Shown: one piece after another, positions 1 to 8,236 of the stretch | Layout of the letters: every line of letters begins with the position of its first letter | Numbering within the stretch: the first letter of the stretch is position 1 | Assembly (NCBI RefSeq): GCF_002272245.1 | Contig: NZ_NPDD01000146.1 | Coordinates: 1-55,543 of the forward strand | Reading direction: 5' to 3' | Length of the DNA stretch: 55,543 nucleotides | Source: Bacillus sp. 7884-1 | GTDB taxonomy: Bacteria > Bacillota > Bacilli > Bacillales > Cytobacillaceae | Notes under the pieces: model-generated | Told to the model about the DNA's origin: nothing | Databases searched by the model: none | What the model saw: the letters and a program-made list of their open reading frames with translations, nothing else | Position numbers and translations under genes: made by a program

Positions 1-88
1 TCATTACATCATATACCATTATTATAAAATTTTATAAATTAAAGGTCTTTAAAAAAAATATATATACTGATTTATTTTTAAAAGAAAA

Positions 89-114
89 AGGTTCAGAATT
101 CGCTTTCTGAACCT
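89..114 (-). terminator. Intrinsic terminator of the DoxX gene
   Basis: A 9-bp perfect inverted repeat (AGGTTCAGA / TCTGAACCT) is followed, on the minus strand, by a T-rich tract (CTTTTTCTTTT). It lies about 25 bases past the stop codon of the DoxX-like gene. Confidence 0.8.
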
Positions 115-139
115 GGTACCAAATAATGTATTTGAGCTC

Positions 140-493
140 CTACCAGCGTCCAAATGCTACAAATAGTGCCAATACTAATAATATTAGATTCATTGGAATT
201 GCTTTACTTTCTTTCCTTTTTGCGTGGAACCCTGCAGCCAGAATCATGATAAGCCCCAGTCCAAGAGCGGCAATAGGGGTTAATATTGGTGCAATTCCTA
301 AGACATAAGGCAGTATTAACCCAAGCCCTCCTAGCAGCTCGGCAACCCCGATAAAGGTTACTAAACCTTTTGATGAATCTTGTACCCAAGGCATGCTGGC
401 TTTTGCTTTCTCATAAGAAAATGCTTTCGTTGAACCTGCCATTAAAAACATCAATCCTAATAAAATTTGAGCAATCCATAGCGCAATATTCAT
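140..493 (-). CDS. DoxX family membrane protein
   Basis: A small integral membrane protein of about 117 aa with four hydrophobic segments. The first carries the LLGLMFLMAGSTKAF signature typical of DoxX/YfiD-like proteins; the GVAELLGGLGLILP stretch begins the second. The family is linked loosely to redox or thiol stress in other bacteria, and no specific role can be read here. A TTG three codons' worth of bases upstream is possible, but the ATG at 493 sits 6 nt from a strong AGGGGGAG and is the better start. It is monocistronic, with its own terminator just downstream. Confidence 0.8.
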   Translation of the reverse strand: MNIALWIAQILLGLMFLMAGSTKAFSYEKAKASMPWVQDSSKGLVTFIGVAELLGGLGLILPYVLGIAPILTPIAALGLGLIMILAAGFHAKRKESKAIPMNLILLVLALFVAFGRW

Positions 494-635
494 CAACTAC
501 TCCCCCTTGGTATAATTTACCTGCTCCCGTTATAATATTGCCTAAGAACACATTTTAGAAGTAGGCACATTAATGTGAAAATCAAGAAGTTCAGGGGATA
601 GAAAAGAAAAGATTCCTTAATTTTAATCGGGGATT

Positions 636-848
636 TTAATTAGGAAAATCACTATATTTATTTTTGATTCCTTTTTTCACACCGAACTTACGCACACCAA
701 AGTATAAAATGAGAAATTGTAAAGAATACTGTGTGAAAGAATTTAATGTGAGTCCCCACACAGAAAAAGTAATATCTACTATTAAAACTGAAATAAACCC
801 AATAATGATAAAACTGACACAAACGAAAACAAATCTAAATAAACCCAA
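636..848 (-). CDS. Hypothetical small membrane protein
   Basis: A 70-residue product with two hydrophobic segments (about residues 3-30 and 38-52) and a basic C-terminus (KFGVKKGIKNKY). The start is TTG, preceded at 8 nt by GAGGAG, which makes it a believable gene despite the rare start. No family is recognised. It stands alone between the DoxX gene and the rightward hypothetical gene. A membrane-anchored small protein is all that can be said. Confidence 0.5.
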   Translation of the reverse strand: MGLFRFVFVCVSFIIIGFISVLIVDITFSVWGLTLNSFTQYSLQFLILYFGVRKFGVKKGIKNKYSDFPN

Positions 849-1006
849 TAGAACAGCTCCTCAAAGCATTCTCAATATTCTCTAGTTATTACAAACGCCA
901 CTAAAATTGTCTTCCCTCTTTATCTGATGTTTTTCGTTTGAAAAATTTCGGTATTAAAGGATAAAACGTCCTTTATGTCGAATTAATAGATAAAGGGGTT
1001 GGCCCA

Positions 1007-1222
1007 ATGAATAAAGTTGATTTATTAAAAAATCTTCGCAATGCCAGTCAAAGTAATTTATTTTCAACAGAGATTCCTAAGTCCACTAAAGAAGATGAAA
1101 AAAAGATTGAGAAATGGGTGGGAGAATTAGAAAGTGAAGGAAAGATTAAGTTAAGAGAATGTGTACAGCGGGAATACTCCGTTTATTTACATGGAATAAT
1201 CAAGTATGCATCCGATCAATAA
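1007..1222 (+). CDS. Hypothetical small soluble protein
   Basis: A 71-aa, charged, soluble protein, probably helical in the middle (KEDEKKIEKWVGELESEGKI). It has an AAAGGGG ribosome binding site 8 nt before the ATG and its stop codon lies inside a terminator hairpin. A small inverted repeat (AAAGGA / TCCTTT, about 956-974) lies in the leader. The family is not recognised. Sequence composition and signals support a real gene; function is unknown. Confidence 0.6.
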   Translation: MNKVDLLKNLRNASQSNLFSTEIPKSTKEDEKKIEKWVGELESEGKIKLRECVQREYSVYLHGIIKYASDQ

Positions 1223-1238
1223 TCGGGTGTTTTTTTTT
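1212..1238 (+). terminator. Intrinsic terminator overlapping the stop codon
   Basis: CCGAT / ATCGG stem with the TAA stop in its loop, followed by GTGTTTTTTTTT. It ends the 71-aa rightward gene. Confidence 0.75.
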
Positions 1239-1264
1239 CGGGAGAAACTAGTACAAATAAAAAG

Positions 1265-1290
1265 GCGTCAATTCATACTTGAATCAACGC
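1265..1290 (-). terminator. Intrinsic terminator of the cupin gene
   Basis: GCGT..ATTCA / TGAAT..ACGC two-part stem; on the minus strand it is followed by CTTTTTATTTG. It lies 45 bases past the cupin stop codon. Confidence 0.7.
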
Positions 1291-1334
1291 TTCTTTTATT
1301 GGAGTTCGGGATTATTTAGTCATAACCCTAATTG

Positions 1335-1925
1335 TTATTCATGATTTTCTTCTGCAGCCATTGCCTCTGCCTTCGTTCTATGAACAGTCCCAAATGGATG
1401 TTGAAGTGGGGCATAGATCGTATAAAGTTTCAGGGGCGTATTCCCTGTATTGGTAACATTGTGCCATTTCCCTGCAGGGACCATAATGGCAAAATCATCC
1501 GAAACCCTTGCTTGAATAGTTAAATTGTCTTTTGAATCACCCATTTGAACGATTCCTTGACCCTCTTCAATACGTAAGAATTGATCGACATCGGGATGCA
1601 TCTCTAAACCGATGTCTTCCCCCACGTTGATACTCATCAAAGTAACTTGCATATGATTCCCTGTCCATAAAGCTGTTCGAAATGTACGGTTTTGCTTAGC
1701 AGCTTCCTCAATATCCACTACAAATGGTTGTTTCCCATAATCTTTAATATCTACATTTCTCTCATTTATAGATTGCCAATATTGATATCCATTTGCATAG
1801 TCCAATTGATCCGGATAACCCCAATACAAAGGTTGCCTCCCATAGTTATCCATTGGCACATAGAAATAATCAGGATTTTGGTATACATATGGGTAGGTAT
1901 AAGGAAAATAGTACATCTTGCTCAT
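1335..1925 (-). CDS. Cupin-domain protein with Tyr/Pro-rich N-terminus
   Basis: Residues about 75-185 form a single cupin barrel: the metal-site motif GLEMHPDVDQFLRIEEG (H, and E in place of the second H region) and a second motif with PAGKWHNVTNTG. The first 50 residues are unusual, rich in Tyr, Pro and aromatic residues (MYYFPYTYPYVYQNPDYFYV), as in spore-coat or exosporium proteins of Bacillaceae, so a coat-associated role is possible but not shown. The first ATG is only 2 nt from AAGGGA; the ATG at 1916 has better spacing and may be the true start. Monocistronic with its own terminator. Confidence 0.75.
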   Translation of the reverse strand: MSKMYYFPYTYPYVYQNPDYFYVPMDNYGRQPLYWGYPDQLDYANGYQYWQSINERNVDIKDYGKQPFVVDIEEAAKQNRTFRTALWTGNHMQVTLMSINVGEDIGLEMHPDVDQFLRIEEGQGIVQMGDSKDNLTIQARVSDDFAIMVPAGKWHNVTNTGNTPLKLYTIYAPLQHPFGTVHRTKAEAMAAEENHE

Positions 1926-1998
1926 TCCCTTCCAAAATTAATCTAGGTATTCTATTCACTTTGGTTAGGAAATGACCGTATAGATGAAGGTCCATAAA

Positions 1999-2030
1999 AA
2001 AAGACAAGAAATAGTAATTCCTTGTCTTTT
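1999..2030 (-). terminator. Intrinsic terminator of the ycnI/copC operon
   Basis: 10-bp perfect stem AAAAGACAAG / CTTGTCTTTT, with a TTTTTTTATGG tract on the minus strand, 12 bases past the YcnI stop. Confidence 0.8.
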
Positions 2031-2041
2031 AAGATATAACA

Positions 2042-2689
2042 TTATGCGCGTTTTTTTAGTGAAATAACCAGTGCTAACAATCCAGCGATTAATGCAGCAA
2101 TTGAAACATAAAGTGGAGCATTTGAAGGGCTTGTTGTTTCTTTTACTACTTCTTCATGCGTTTGCTCCGGTTTCACCTCTTCTTTAGTAGCAGTACCGTG
2201 GTGATCACCAGATCCATCAGCTGGCTTTGGATTTACTGTAGTCACAGATGCAGGCTTGTCTGCATCTGATGCTCCAACCCACTCCACTAGGCTTCCATCC
2301 TGATATGTCTGATAAGCTTTGAAAACAATTTCAGTTGCCTCGTCTGCAACCTTCCCTTGCATATTAAAAAGTCCAAATTCAGTTGCTGATAAACCTTCAC
2401 CTTCTGTGGTCCAAGTAACGCTCGTAATTTTATCAGTGGCATCTTTTTGGATTTCATATTTCCAGCCGAGCTTTGGTTCAAAACGGCTTATATTAACTTC
2501 TGATGGAAATTCTACTTTTATTTGTGTAGTCGGAACTGTATCGTTTTCAGAAGGTACCCGAACGGTGAACATTTCATAGCTTCCCTGTGTGGTTTCCTTA
2601 GGCAGTACAGTTACGTGGGCACTTGCCACACCCGTAAATAGTGTAAATCCTACAAGCATTAAAATTAAAGACGGTGCTAATTTTTTCAT
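2042..2689 (-). CDS. ycnI: YcnI-like copper-binding protein (DUF1775)
   Basis: An exported, membrane-anchored protein. It has a signal peptide (MKKLAPSLILMLVGF...) cleaved before HVTVLPKETTQG, the DUF1775 domain (about residues 30-150), a low-complexity acidic/His linker, and a C-terminal transmembrane helix (LYVSIAALIAGLLALVI) ending in KKRA. In YcnI the N-terminal His of the mature protein forms a Cu(II) site with a conserved Trp; both the leading His and a Trp (KLGWKYEI) are present. It sits 53 bp downstream of a CopC-like gene on the same strand, so both are probably co-transcribed for periplasm-side copper handling. The start chosen is ATG at 2689; a GTG 21 nt upstream lacks its own ribosome binding site. 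Confidence 0.85.
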   Translation of the reverse strand: MKKLAPSLILMLVGFTLFTGVASAHVTVLPKETTQGSYEMFTVRVPSENDTVPTTQIKVEFPSEVNISRFEPKLGWKYEIQKDATDKITSVTWTTEGEGLSATEFGLFNMQGKVADEATEIVFKAYQTYQDGSLVEWVGASDADKPASVTTVNPKPADGSGDHHGTATKEEVKPEQTHEEVVKETTSPSNAPLYVSIAALIAGLLALVISLKKRA

Positions 2690-2742
2690 AATATATTGTA
2701 TTCCCTTCACGATGGTTAGTCATAAATAATGTATATTTTTGA

Positions 2743-3333
2743 TTAACGTTTTTTCTTTCCGGTAAAGAATAAAAGTACAATTCCAAATATCACAATTAAG
2801 ATAATAAAAACTGTAATTAACATGGTTGATGAGTCATTATTATTTTGATCGTCCGTTTTTTCAACTGTATCTGACGCTGTATTTTGATCTTCACTATTTT
2901 GAGCTATTTGATCATTTTGACTGTCATCCTCTTGATTTGCTTCGCTCTCCTCAGGAGTAACAGGATTCTCCTCTATTGCATTTTGATCCATTTGTACAAC
3001 AAAATTGATTTCTCCTTTTATCGGATGACCATCTTCTCCAACAATTGTCCATTGGATTATGTAAGATCCATTATCTAATGGTTTTGCTATTGTTCCAATT
3101 AATTGCTTATTTTCAACCTTGATTCCTTCTAATGGAATTTTATTTCCGTCCTTAACCATATCCATCGTGCTTAATTCCTCGATAGAAGTAGCAAACGTAA
3201 GAATAATTTGTTCAAGATTCTCTGTTACAACTTGTCCTTCAGATGGATTCGATGAAGATAAACTTGTGTGTGCACTTACAAAGGAAGGTACAGCCAGTAA
3301 AGTACAAACCAAGAATAATATAATTTTCTTCAA
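2743..3333 (-). CDS. CopC-domain copper-binding membrane-anchored protein
   Basis: Signal peptide (about residues 1-21), then a CopC/YobA Ig-like domain beginning at the mature His (AHTSLSSSNPSEGQ) and carrying the second copper-site motif DGHPIKGEINF. A long Asp/Gln/Asn-rich linker follows and then a C-terminal membrane helix with a KKKR stop-transfer. CopC proteins bind Cu(II) outside the cell; in Bacillus the domain often pairs with YcnI and a CopD-like permease. Here no CopD is adjacent. The start is TTG with AAAGGAG 7 nt upstream. First gene of the two-gene copper unit. Confidence 0.85.
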   Translation of the reverse strand: MKKIILFLVCTLLAVPSFVSAHTSLSSSNPSEGQVVTENLEQIILTFATSIEELSTMDMVKDGNKIPLEGIKVENKQLIGTIAKPLDNGSYIIQWTIVGEDGHPIKGEINFVVQMDQNAIEENPVTPEESEANQEDDSQNDQIAQNSEDQNTASDTVEKTDDQNNNDSSTMLITVFIILIVIFGIVLLFFTGKKKR

Positions 3334-3502
3334 GATAAAGCTCCTTTCTCTCTAATACATGATGTACTTAATATATTCGGGAATTGACTAAACTAGTACA
3401 TGTTTCCTAGCATATTCATATTAACATGCTGACTATGTGGTTTTAAGAGTAATGTACTATTTCACAAAAATTTCACAAGTAATTCTTGACAAGATAAAAA
3501 AG

Positions 3503-3527
3503 GCGATTGTCCATATAGAACAATCGC
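3503..3527 (-). terminator. Intrinsic terminator of the nitronate monooxygenase gene
   Basis: 8-bp stem GCGATTGT / ACAATCGC followed on the minus strand by CTTTTTTATC; 16 bases past the stop codon. Confidence 0.8.
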
Positions 3528-3542
3528 ACTTCGTTAGAATCA

Positions 3543-4640
3543 CTATTCTACTGATATACTCGTAAGATGTTTATTTATATTTTTTACTTCAGCTATAATA
3601 TCTTTCATTAAAACTTCAACAGTTTGACTTTTGGCTAATCTAGGACTTTGACCAGACCAGAGTGACATGTAATCTGAATTATTTTGGGAAGAAGCAGCCT
3701 TTCGAATGTGTTGGGTTAGAGTATTTTGAACTGGAAAATGGGGTACAGACTCTTCATGATTCTTGAAGTCTGAAATAAATTTATTGTTAATTCCCCTTGC
3801 CCATTTGCCAGAAAACGCTCGTGTCAAAACCATCTGGTCTTCTTTTGCGTGAAGAATGCCTTCTTTATGTAGTTTATGAGCTCCACTTTCTATACAGGTT
3901 AAGAAAGCTGTCCCCATTTGAACTCCCTTTGATCCCAAACAAATGGCGGCCATCAGCCCTCTACCATCCATAATTCCTCCAGCAGCAATCACAGGAATGC
4001 TTACATGATCAACAACCTGAGGAATCAATGACATTAAACCTACTAAACTCTTTTCGTCGTCAGCCATAAAGTTCCCTCGGTGTCCACCCGCTTCACTGCC
4101 TTGAACAACAACCATATCCATCCCTAACTTTTCAACTTCAACCGCTTCTTCAACGGTTGTTGCTGTTCCCATCAGAATAATGTTATGGTGTTTTAACTCA
4201 GCGATTATTTCAATGGAAGGAACACCAAAAGTAAATGAACAAACAGGGACTTTTTCGTCTATGACAACCTGGATTTGTTCATCGAACTTCTCAAAAAAAT
4301 GATTAGATGTAGGTATGTCAAGATTGACATTATCGCTTATATTTAATTGCTTATAAATGGGTTGTAAGTGATCATTTGCTGCTTTAATTTCTTTTTCTGT
4401 ATAGGTAAATTCGTTAGGAACAAATAGATTGATACCAAATGGATATGTTGTTAACTGCTTTATTTCTTTGATCTGATCACGTATTTGATCTGGTGTCATG
4501 TAGCCAGCTCCCATCATACCAAGACCACCGGAATTTGAAACCTCTGCTACTAAATTTGAAGTGGTTACTCCTCCTGCCATAGGAGCTTGGATAATCGGAA
4601 ACTCAATTTTTAATAGCTCTGTCATTTTATTTTTAATCAT
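3543..4640 (-). CDS. Nitronate monooxygenase (NMO/2-nitropropane dioxygenase family)
   Basis: A 365-aa flavin (FMN) TIM-barrel enzyme. It shows the N-terminal FPIIQAPMAGG motif, GINLFVPNE, the catalytic-site motif VVQGSEAGGHRG with the conserved His, and phosphate-binding GGIMDGRGLMAA and LGSKGVQMGTAFL. Members oxidise nitronates (and the toxin propionate-3-nitronate) to carbonyl compounds and nitrite. FabK-type enoyl reductases share the fold, but the GxEAGGHxG motif favours NMO. The ATG has GAGGTG 6 nt upstream. It is probably transcribed with the small CxxC protein just upstream (about 20 bp gap). Confidence 0.88.
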   Translation of the reverse strand: MIKNKMTELLKIEFPIIQAPMAGGVTTSNLVAEVSNSGGLGMMGAGYMTPDQIRDQIKEIKQLTTYPFGINLFVPNEFTYTEKEIKAANDHLQPIYKQLNISDNVNLDIPTSNHFFEKFDEQIQVVIDEKVPVCSFTFGVPSIEIIAELKHHNIILMGTATTVEEAVEVEKLGMDMVVVQGSEAGGHRGNFMADDEKSLVGLMSLIPQVVDHVSIPVIAAGGIMDGRGLMAAICLGSKGVQMGTAFLTCIESGAHKLHKEGILHAKEDQMVLTRAFSGKWARGINNKFISDFKNHEESVPHFPVQNTLTQHIRKAASSQNNSDYMSLWSGQSPRLAKSQTVEVLMKDIIAEVKNINKHLTSISVE

Positions 4641-4659
4641 CCACTACACCTCTAATAAT

Positions 4660-4830
4660 CTATTGTTTTTTATTAAAACAATCTTCACAAATGAATTTAC
4701 CTTCGTTTCTTAAGTAAGCTATTATTTCGGTAAATCCTTTTCGCTTGGGATACCGCATTTTAACATAAACCATTTCATCTCCTTTAATTTCTTTGTCACA
4801 AACTAAGCACTTTGGTTTATCCCAGAACAT
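4660..4830 (-). CDS. Small CxxC zinc-ribbon-like protein
   Basis: A 56-aa protein with two paired cysteine motifs, KCLVCDKE near the N-terminus and ICEDC near the C-terminus, a typical treble-clef or rubredoxin-like metal knuckle. A basic central part (KMRYPKRKG) separates them. The ATG at 4830 is preceded by GGGAGG at about 10 nt; a longer reading starting upstream would put the binding site inside the gene. It lies upstream of and close to the nitronate monooxygenase. No specific family is claimed; nucleic-acid or metal binding is inference. Confidence 0.7.
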   Translation of the reverse strand: MFWDKPKCLVCDKEIKGDEMVYVKMRYPKRKGFTEIIAYLRNEGKFICEDCFNKKQ

Positions 4831-4868
4831 GATATAAATACCTCCCATACAAAATAAAAGTTCTGTAA

Positions 4869-4900
4869 AAAAGGAACCTCCAATTACAGAAGTTCCTTTT
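4869..4900 (-). terminator. Intrinsic terminator of the CWB2 protein gene
   Basis: 9-bp stem AAAAGGAAC / GTTCCTTTT with a TTTTTTAC tract on the minus strand, directly past the stop at 4905. Confidence 0.75.
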
Positions 4901-4904
4901 CTTT

Positions 4905-6752
4905 TTAATACTTAATTTCTTGGACAATTTGTCCAATTTCATTTTGAACATCTAACACATCTTGACCACCGAGGAAACCAAAGTAATCAATTTTCTGTTT
5001 CAATATGGTGCTTCGAATAGAAGGAGGAACATTCTTATCGTTCGATAACAAGATAGGTACACCTTGTTTTGCAGCTAATACAGCACCTGTTAAGGCATCA
5101 GGGAATTCATATCCTCTTGCAAGATATGCTTGATCAATCCCATTATAAAGTCCATTTACAATGGCTGCATTGGTATCAAAGCGAGTTTCCCCGCCGTAAC
5201 GTATGATCTTTTTAGGTGATACTTTAGATAAGATACTATCTGGGAGAAGCTGCTTATCACCAACAACAATAATATTTTCATAGTTTTTAAGTTCGTTTGC
5301 GGTTACATCAGGTATTCCAGTTTCCCGCGTTAAATAAATCGGGTAACCATTTTGAGCGGCATAAGATGCAATGGATAACGCATCTGGGAAATTAAAACCG
5401 TATGCAAGGACAGCGGTATCCTTTTTCGGTAATTGCTGACCAATTTTTGCTGCTGTTTCAAATCTATCTTCCCCGCCATAACGTGTAATGGTTGTAATCC
5501 CTAAATCTCTTAATTCTTTCTCAACAGATGGCTTAATGAGCTTTGAACTGCCAAGCAACACAGCCTTTTTAGCACCTAATCTTTTAATTTCATTTTTCGT
5601 TGCGTCCCTTAATGAATCATAGTAAGACAAAAGAAGCGGTGCATCCAAATGATACGCAAGCGGTGTACCAGCTAAGGCATCAGGGAAATCATATCCAAAG
5701 GCAATCACAACGGTATCCGTTGATTTCCAGCCTTCTCGAGAAACAGCCGCTGCCGTTTCCATCCGATCAAAACCATGAAGACGTTTTCCTAATGGGATCA
5801 ATTCACCTGAGGCCGTATACGCAGTGGTTTTACCATCATTAAGTAACGCTTTATACCAGACATATTGTCTATCTAGCATTTTTACCGTTGAATCATATTT
5901 GTAGGTTTCATCGTAAACCAATGATGAATATTGAGGGGCTCCTGCTTGATTCCCTGGATCAAGGATGGTGATAGCTTCCCTCATCCCTTTAGGCAGACTC
6001 CTTATTGGGTCAATCGTTTTTACGGTAGAAGGAACCCCACGGAATTGTGCCGCTGGTGCAGAAAGAACAATATCATCCTTTTCAAATTTATGCTTCGTTA
6101 CATGCAATAAGTGATCGGGAACATCATATTCCATCTTATTAAAATGCAAATTATAGTTTGGCGCCCCGGTATAAGTGAAGTCCTCAGGTTTAAATGGGAA
6201 TGGCAGTGGAGAGACACCCATAAAATTATTATAGTAATCGACTTTCGTATAGACTTCCTCCTGGTATGCTCCTTTATTGACACTGCCATCATCTTGCTTA
6301 GTAGGACTATTCACTTGTTTCTTTCCATTGTATGCTAATAGTGCAAAGTACCAGTTTTCTAGTACATCGCGGTCCATATCATTCAATTTAGGAAGAATTG
6401 CATCAAAATTACGAAACTTTTGATCAAGTATTTCCACACCTTTCTCGATGTTATACTTGATGTCATTTTTTAATAAATCTTCATTAAAATTGTGGGGTTG
6501 TGTAACTTGCATGATACCAATCCCACCATCAATGACAAGTGGGTCACCTTTTTCATCAAATTGGCGCCAGCTACTTTCTTGAATAGCAACAGCTTTCACA
6601 ATTTCAGGCGGTATACCTTTTTTAAATGCTTCTTCGGTTAGCATTCTATTAATCTCCTGCTGAGGAGGATTTGTTGCTGCATACCCCTTTTCTCCTGCAA
6701 AGCACCCGATTGCCATACTTACAGCAACCAGGGAGACCATCTTTTTAATCAT
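4905..6752 (-). CDS. Lytic transglycosylase with three cell wall-binding (CWB2) repeats
   Basis: A secreted 615-aa protein with a signal peptide (residues 1-25, ending near GYAA). An SLT-type transglycosylase domain follows at about residues 35-170: catalytic Glu in AIQESSWRQFD, GIGIMQV and the ALLAYNGKKQ motif. A linker and SH3-like stretch lead to three CWB2 repeats (about 325-615), each with the RLxGxDRxETAA / FPDALAG / LL pattern (RLHGFDRMETAAAV, RYGGEDRFETAAKI, RYGGETRFDTNAAI). CWB2 repeats anchor proteins to anionic wall polymers, so the protein likely cuts peptidoglycan while attached to the wall. Monocistronic. Confidence 0.9.
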   Translation of the reverse strand: MIKKMVSLVAVSMAIGCFAGEKGYAATNPPQQEINRMLTEEAFKKGIPPEIVKAVAIQESSWRQFDEKGDPLVIDGGIGIMQVTQPHNFNEDLLKNDIKYNIEKGVEILDQKFRNFDAILPKLNDMDRDVLENWYFALLAYNGKKQVNSPTKQDDGSVNKGAYQEEVYTKVDYYNNFMGVSPLPFPFKPEDFTYTGAPNYNLHFNKMEYDVPDHLLHVTKHKFEKDDIVLSAPAAQFRGVPSTVKTIDPIRSLPKGMREAITILDPGNQAGAPQYSSLVYDETYKYDSTVKMLDRQYVWYKALLNDGKTTAYTASGELIPLGKRLHGFDRMETAAAVSREGWKSTDTVVIAFGYDFPDALAGTPLAYHLDAPLLLSYYDSLRDATKNEIKRLGAKKAVLLGSSKLIKPSVEKELRDLGITTITRYGGEDRFETAAKIGQQLPKKDTAVLAYGFNFPDALSIASYAAQNGYPIYLTRETGIPDVTANELKNYENIIVVGDKQLLPDSILSKVSPKKIIRYGGETRFDTNAAIVNGLYNGIDQAYLARGYEFPDALTGAVLAAKQGVPILLSNDKNVPPSIRSTILKQKIDYFGFLGGQDVLDVQNEIGQIVQEIKY

Positions 6753-6854
6753 TCTTAATCTCCTTCCAAAAAAACATATTCTTATAGAATGGTAACATTC
6801 TTTGACAATAATTGCTATTACCTTACATCAATCAAATAAATTGTAAAAAAGCAA

Positions 6855-6932
6855 AACTCGCCATAGATGATCTGCCCCGTAAATGTTAGAATGGTGTCTA
6901 ACATTTACGGGGCAGATCAAGATTGGCGAGTT
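6855..6932. mobile_element. 52-bp IS-end-like palindrome inserted in a terminator loop
   Basis: Positions 6868-6919 are a perfect palindrome: two 23-bp arms (6868-6890 and 6897-6919) around a 6-base loop (ATGGTG), starting TG and ending CA as IS3-family ends do. Directly outside are copies of AGA (6865-6867 and 6920-6922), a 3-bp target duplication. Further out are AACTCGCCA (6855-6863) and TGGCGAGTT (6924-6932). If the 52 bp and one AGA are removed, a clean terminator remains: 9-bp stem, loop TAGAT, with T-rich flanks on both sides (CTTTT rightward, TTTTGCTTTTTT leftward). It follows the LacI-type gene. Confidence 0.75.
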
Positions 6933-6981
6933 CTTTTAATAGGAATATCTAAATTTTTAGAATGATTCATCCTCGATACTG

Positions 6982-7944
6982 TTATACAGTTTGTCGTTCA
7001 ATTAATTTCACATTTATCTCCTGGTGAGAATTATTTCTATTGTCCATTGTTTGAAGAAACAATTTCTCCCCTATCTCAACCAAAGGAATTTCAAGTGTTG
7101 TGATGTGCATAACTTTTGCAATCGGATGGTTATCGAATCCCATTATTGCAAGGTCATCAGGTATTAAGATTTCTTTTTCCTTGCAGTAGGTTATCATTCC
7201 AGCAGCCACGATGTCACTTGTAACGAGCAGAGCAGTTGGCGGATTGTCCATTCTAATTAATTGTTGTACCACTTTTACCCCATCTTCAAATTTTAGACTT
7301 TCATAAAAAATATAATCAGGGTCAAATGACAGGTTTACGTTATGCAAAAAATCTATATAAGCCTTCTCCCTTTGTTTACTATTGGTTCCTGATTTCCTTC
7401 CCACACAATAGCCAATTTTTTGATGTCCTTTATGATAAAGATACTCTAGTGCATTGGTAAAGCAATTATAATGGTCAATGAATGTTGATGATACATTTCG
7501 GTCTCTCGCATCTTCGCATAAAATGATTGGACCGTATTCCACATACTGTTCTATAACGTCCCATCCACAACTTCTTGAACAGATAATAAGTGCATCTATT
7601 TGCTTATGCTGTAACATCTCTAACGCTTCAATTTCTCGGTTTTCGTCATAATTAGTTTGAAATAGAACCAACTTGTAATTGTTTTTCACAGCTTCTTTCG
7701 CAATCCCTTCAAGGAGCAAGCCAAAGTAAGGATGATTGGTAAATGGAATAACAACCCCTATAAGGAAAGTTTTTCCTTTGCTTAGATGAACGGCATTTAT
7801 ATTTCGCTGGTATTTGTATTCCTCCATTGCCTGCAAGACAGCTTCCTTTTTTTCTTTACTTACATATGGATGATTATTCAATACACGAGAAACGGTTGTA
7901 ACCGATACTCCAGCTATTTTTGCAATATCTTTGATATTTGCCAC
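6982..7944 (-). CDS. LacI/GalR-family transcriptional regulator
   Basis: A 320-aa protein with an N-terminal LacI helix-turn-helix (IKDIAKIAGVSVTTVSRVLNNHPYVS, then the hinge helix near AVHLSKGKT) and a periplasmic-binding-protein-like effector domain (about residues 60-320; GVVIPFTNHPYFGLLLEGI, DDLAIMGFDNHPIA). Such regulators sense sugars or related effectors. No sugar operon is adjacent: the next gene leftward encodes the wall protein and the divergent neighbour a 55-aa membrane peptide. A palindrome in the divergent spacer may be its own operator. Confidence 0.9.
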   Translation of the reverse strand: MANIKDIAKIAGVSVTTVSRVLNNHPYVSKEKKEAVLQAMEEYKYQRNINAVHLSKGKTFLIGVVIPFTNHPYFGLLLEGIAKEAVKNNYKLVLFQTNYDENREIEALEMLQHKQIDALIICSRSCGWDVIEQYVEYGPIILCEDARDRNVSSTFIDHYNCFTNALEYLYHKGHQKIGYCVGRKSGTNSKQREKAYIDFLHNVNLSFDPDYIFYESLKFEDGVKVVQQLIRMDNPPTALLVTSDIVAAGMITYCKEKEILIPDDLAIMGFDNHPIAKVMHITTLEIPLVEIGEKLFLQTMDNRNNSHQEINVKLIERQTV

Positions 7945-7977
7945 AGTTATAACTCCTTAAAAAACTTTTTCTTGCTA

Positions 7978-7991
7978 TGATACGCGTTTCA
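7978..7991. promoter_or_regulatory. Palindromic operator candidate between lacI-type gene and small ORF
   Basis: TGATACGCGTTTCA is a 14-bp palindrome with one mismatched pair, centred 34 bases before the regulator's ATG and 43 bases before the divergent small gene. Its size and symmetry fit a LacI-family site, but it does not match the CcpA cre consensus. Confidence 0.4.
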
Positions 7992-8033
7992 TAATTTAAA
8001 CTGATTTCGTAATAATAAAAGGAGGGTACTAAG

Positions 8034-8201
8034 ATGTCCATGATAATAGGTATTTTGTGCATACTATTCTTATGTAGTTCTGTTCTGATATTATCATCAT
8101 TTCCAATTTATCAGTACACAAAAAAACATTCTATTAAAAAGAAAGCTAAAAACAAGGTAAATGATTATTATAGCCATTTCTTTGATGTATACATCTATTA
8201 G
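8034..8201 (+). CDS. Small cationic single-pass membrane protein (55 aa)
   Basis: Translated from an ATG with AAAGGAGGG 7 nt upstream. The N-terminal half is one hydrophobic helix (MSMIIGILCILFLCSS...), the middle is strongly basic (KKHSIKKKAKNK) and the end aromatic (YYSHFFDVYIY). No family is recognised. It is divergent from the LacI-type regulator and could be its target, or an independent small membrane peptide. The excellent ribosome binding site is the main reason to call it. Confidence 0.55.
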   Translation: MSMIIGILCILFLCSSVLILSSFPIYQYTKKHSIKKKAKNKVNDYYSHFFDVYIY

Positions 8202-8236
8202 AGAGGAACACTTGTTTTTTAGACTTGCACAAAAAC

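Noticed and set aside
7978..7991. CcpA cre site
   Set aside because: The palindrome differs from the cre consensus at the central CG and at one A position.
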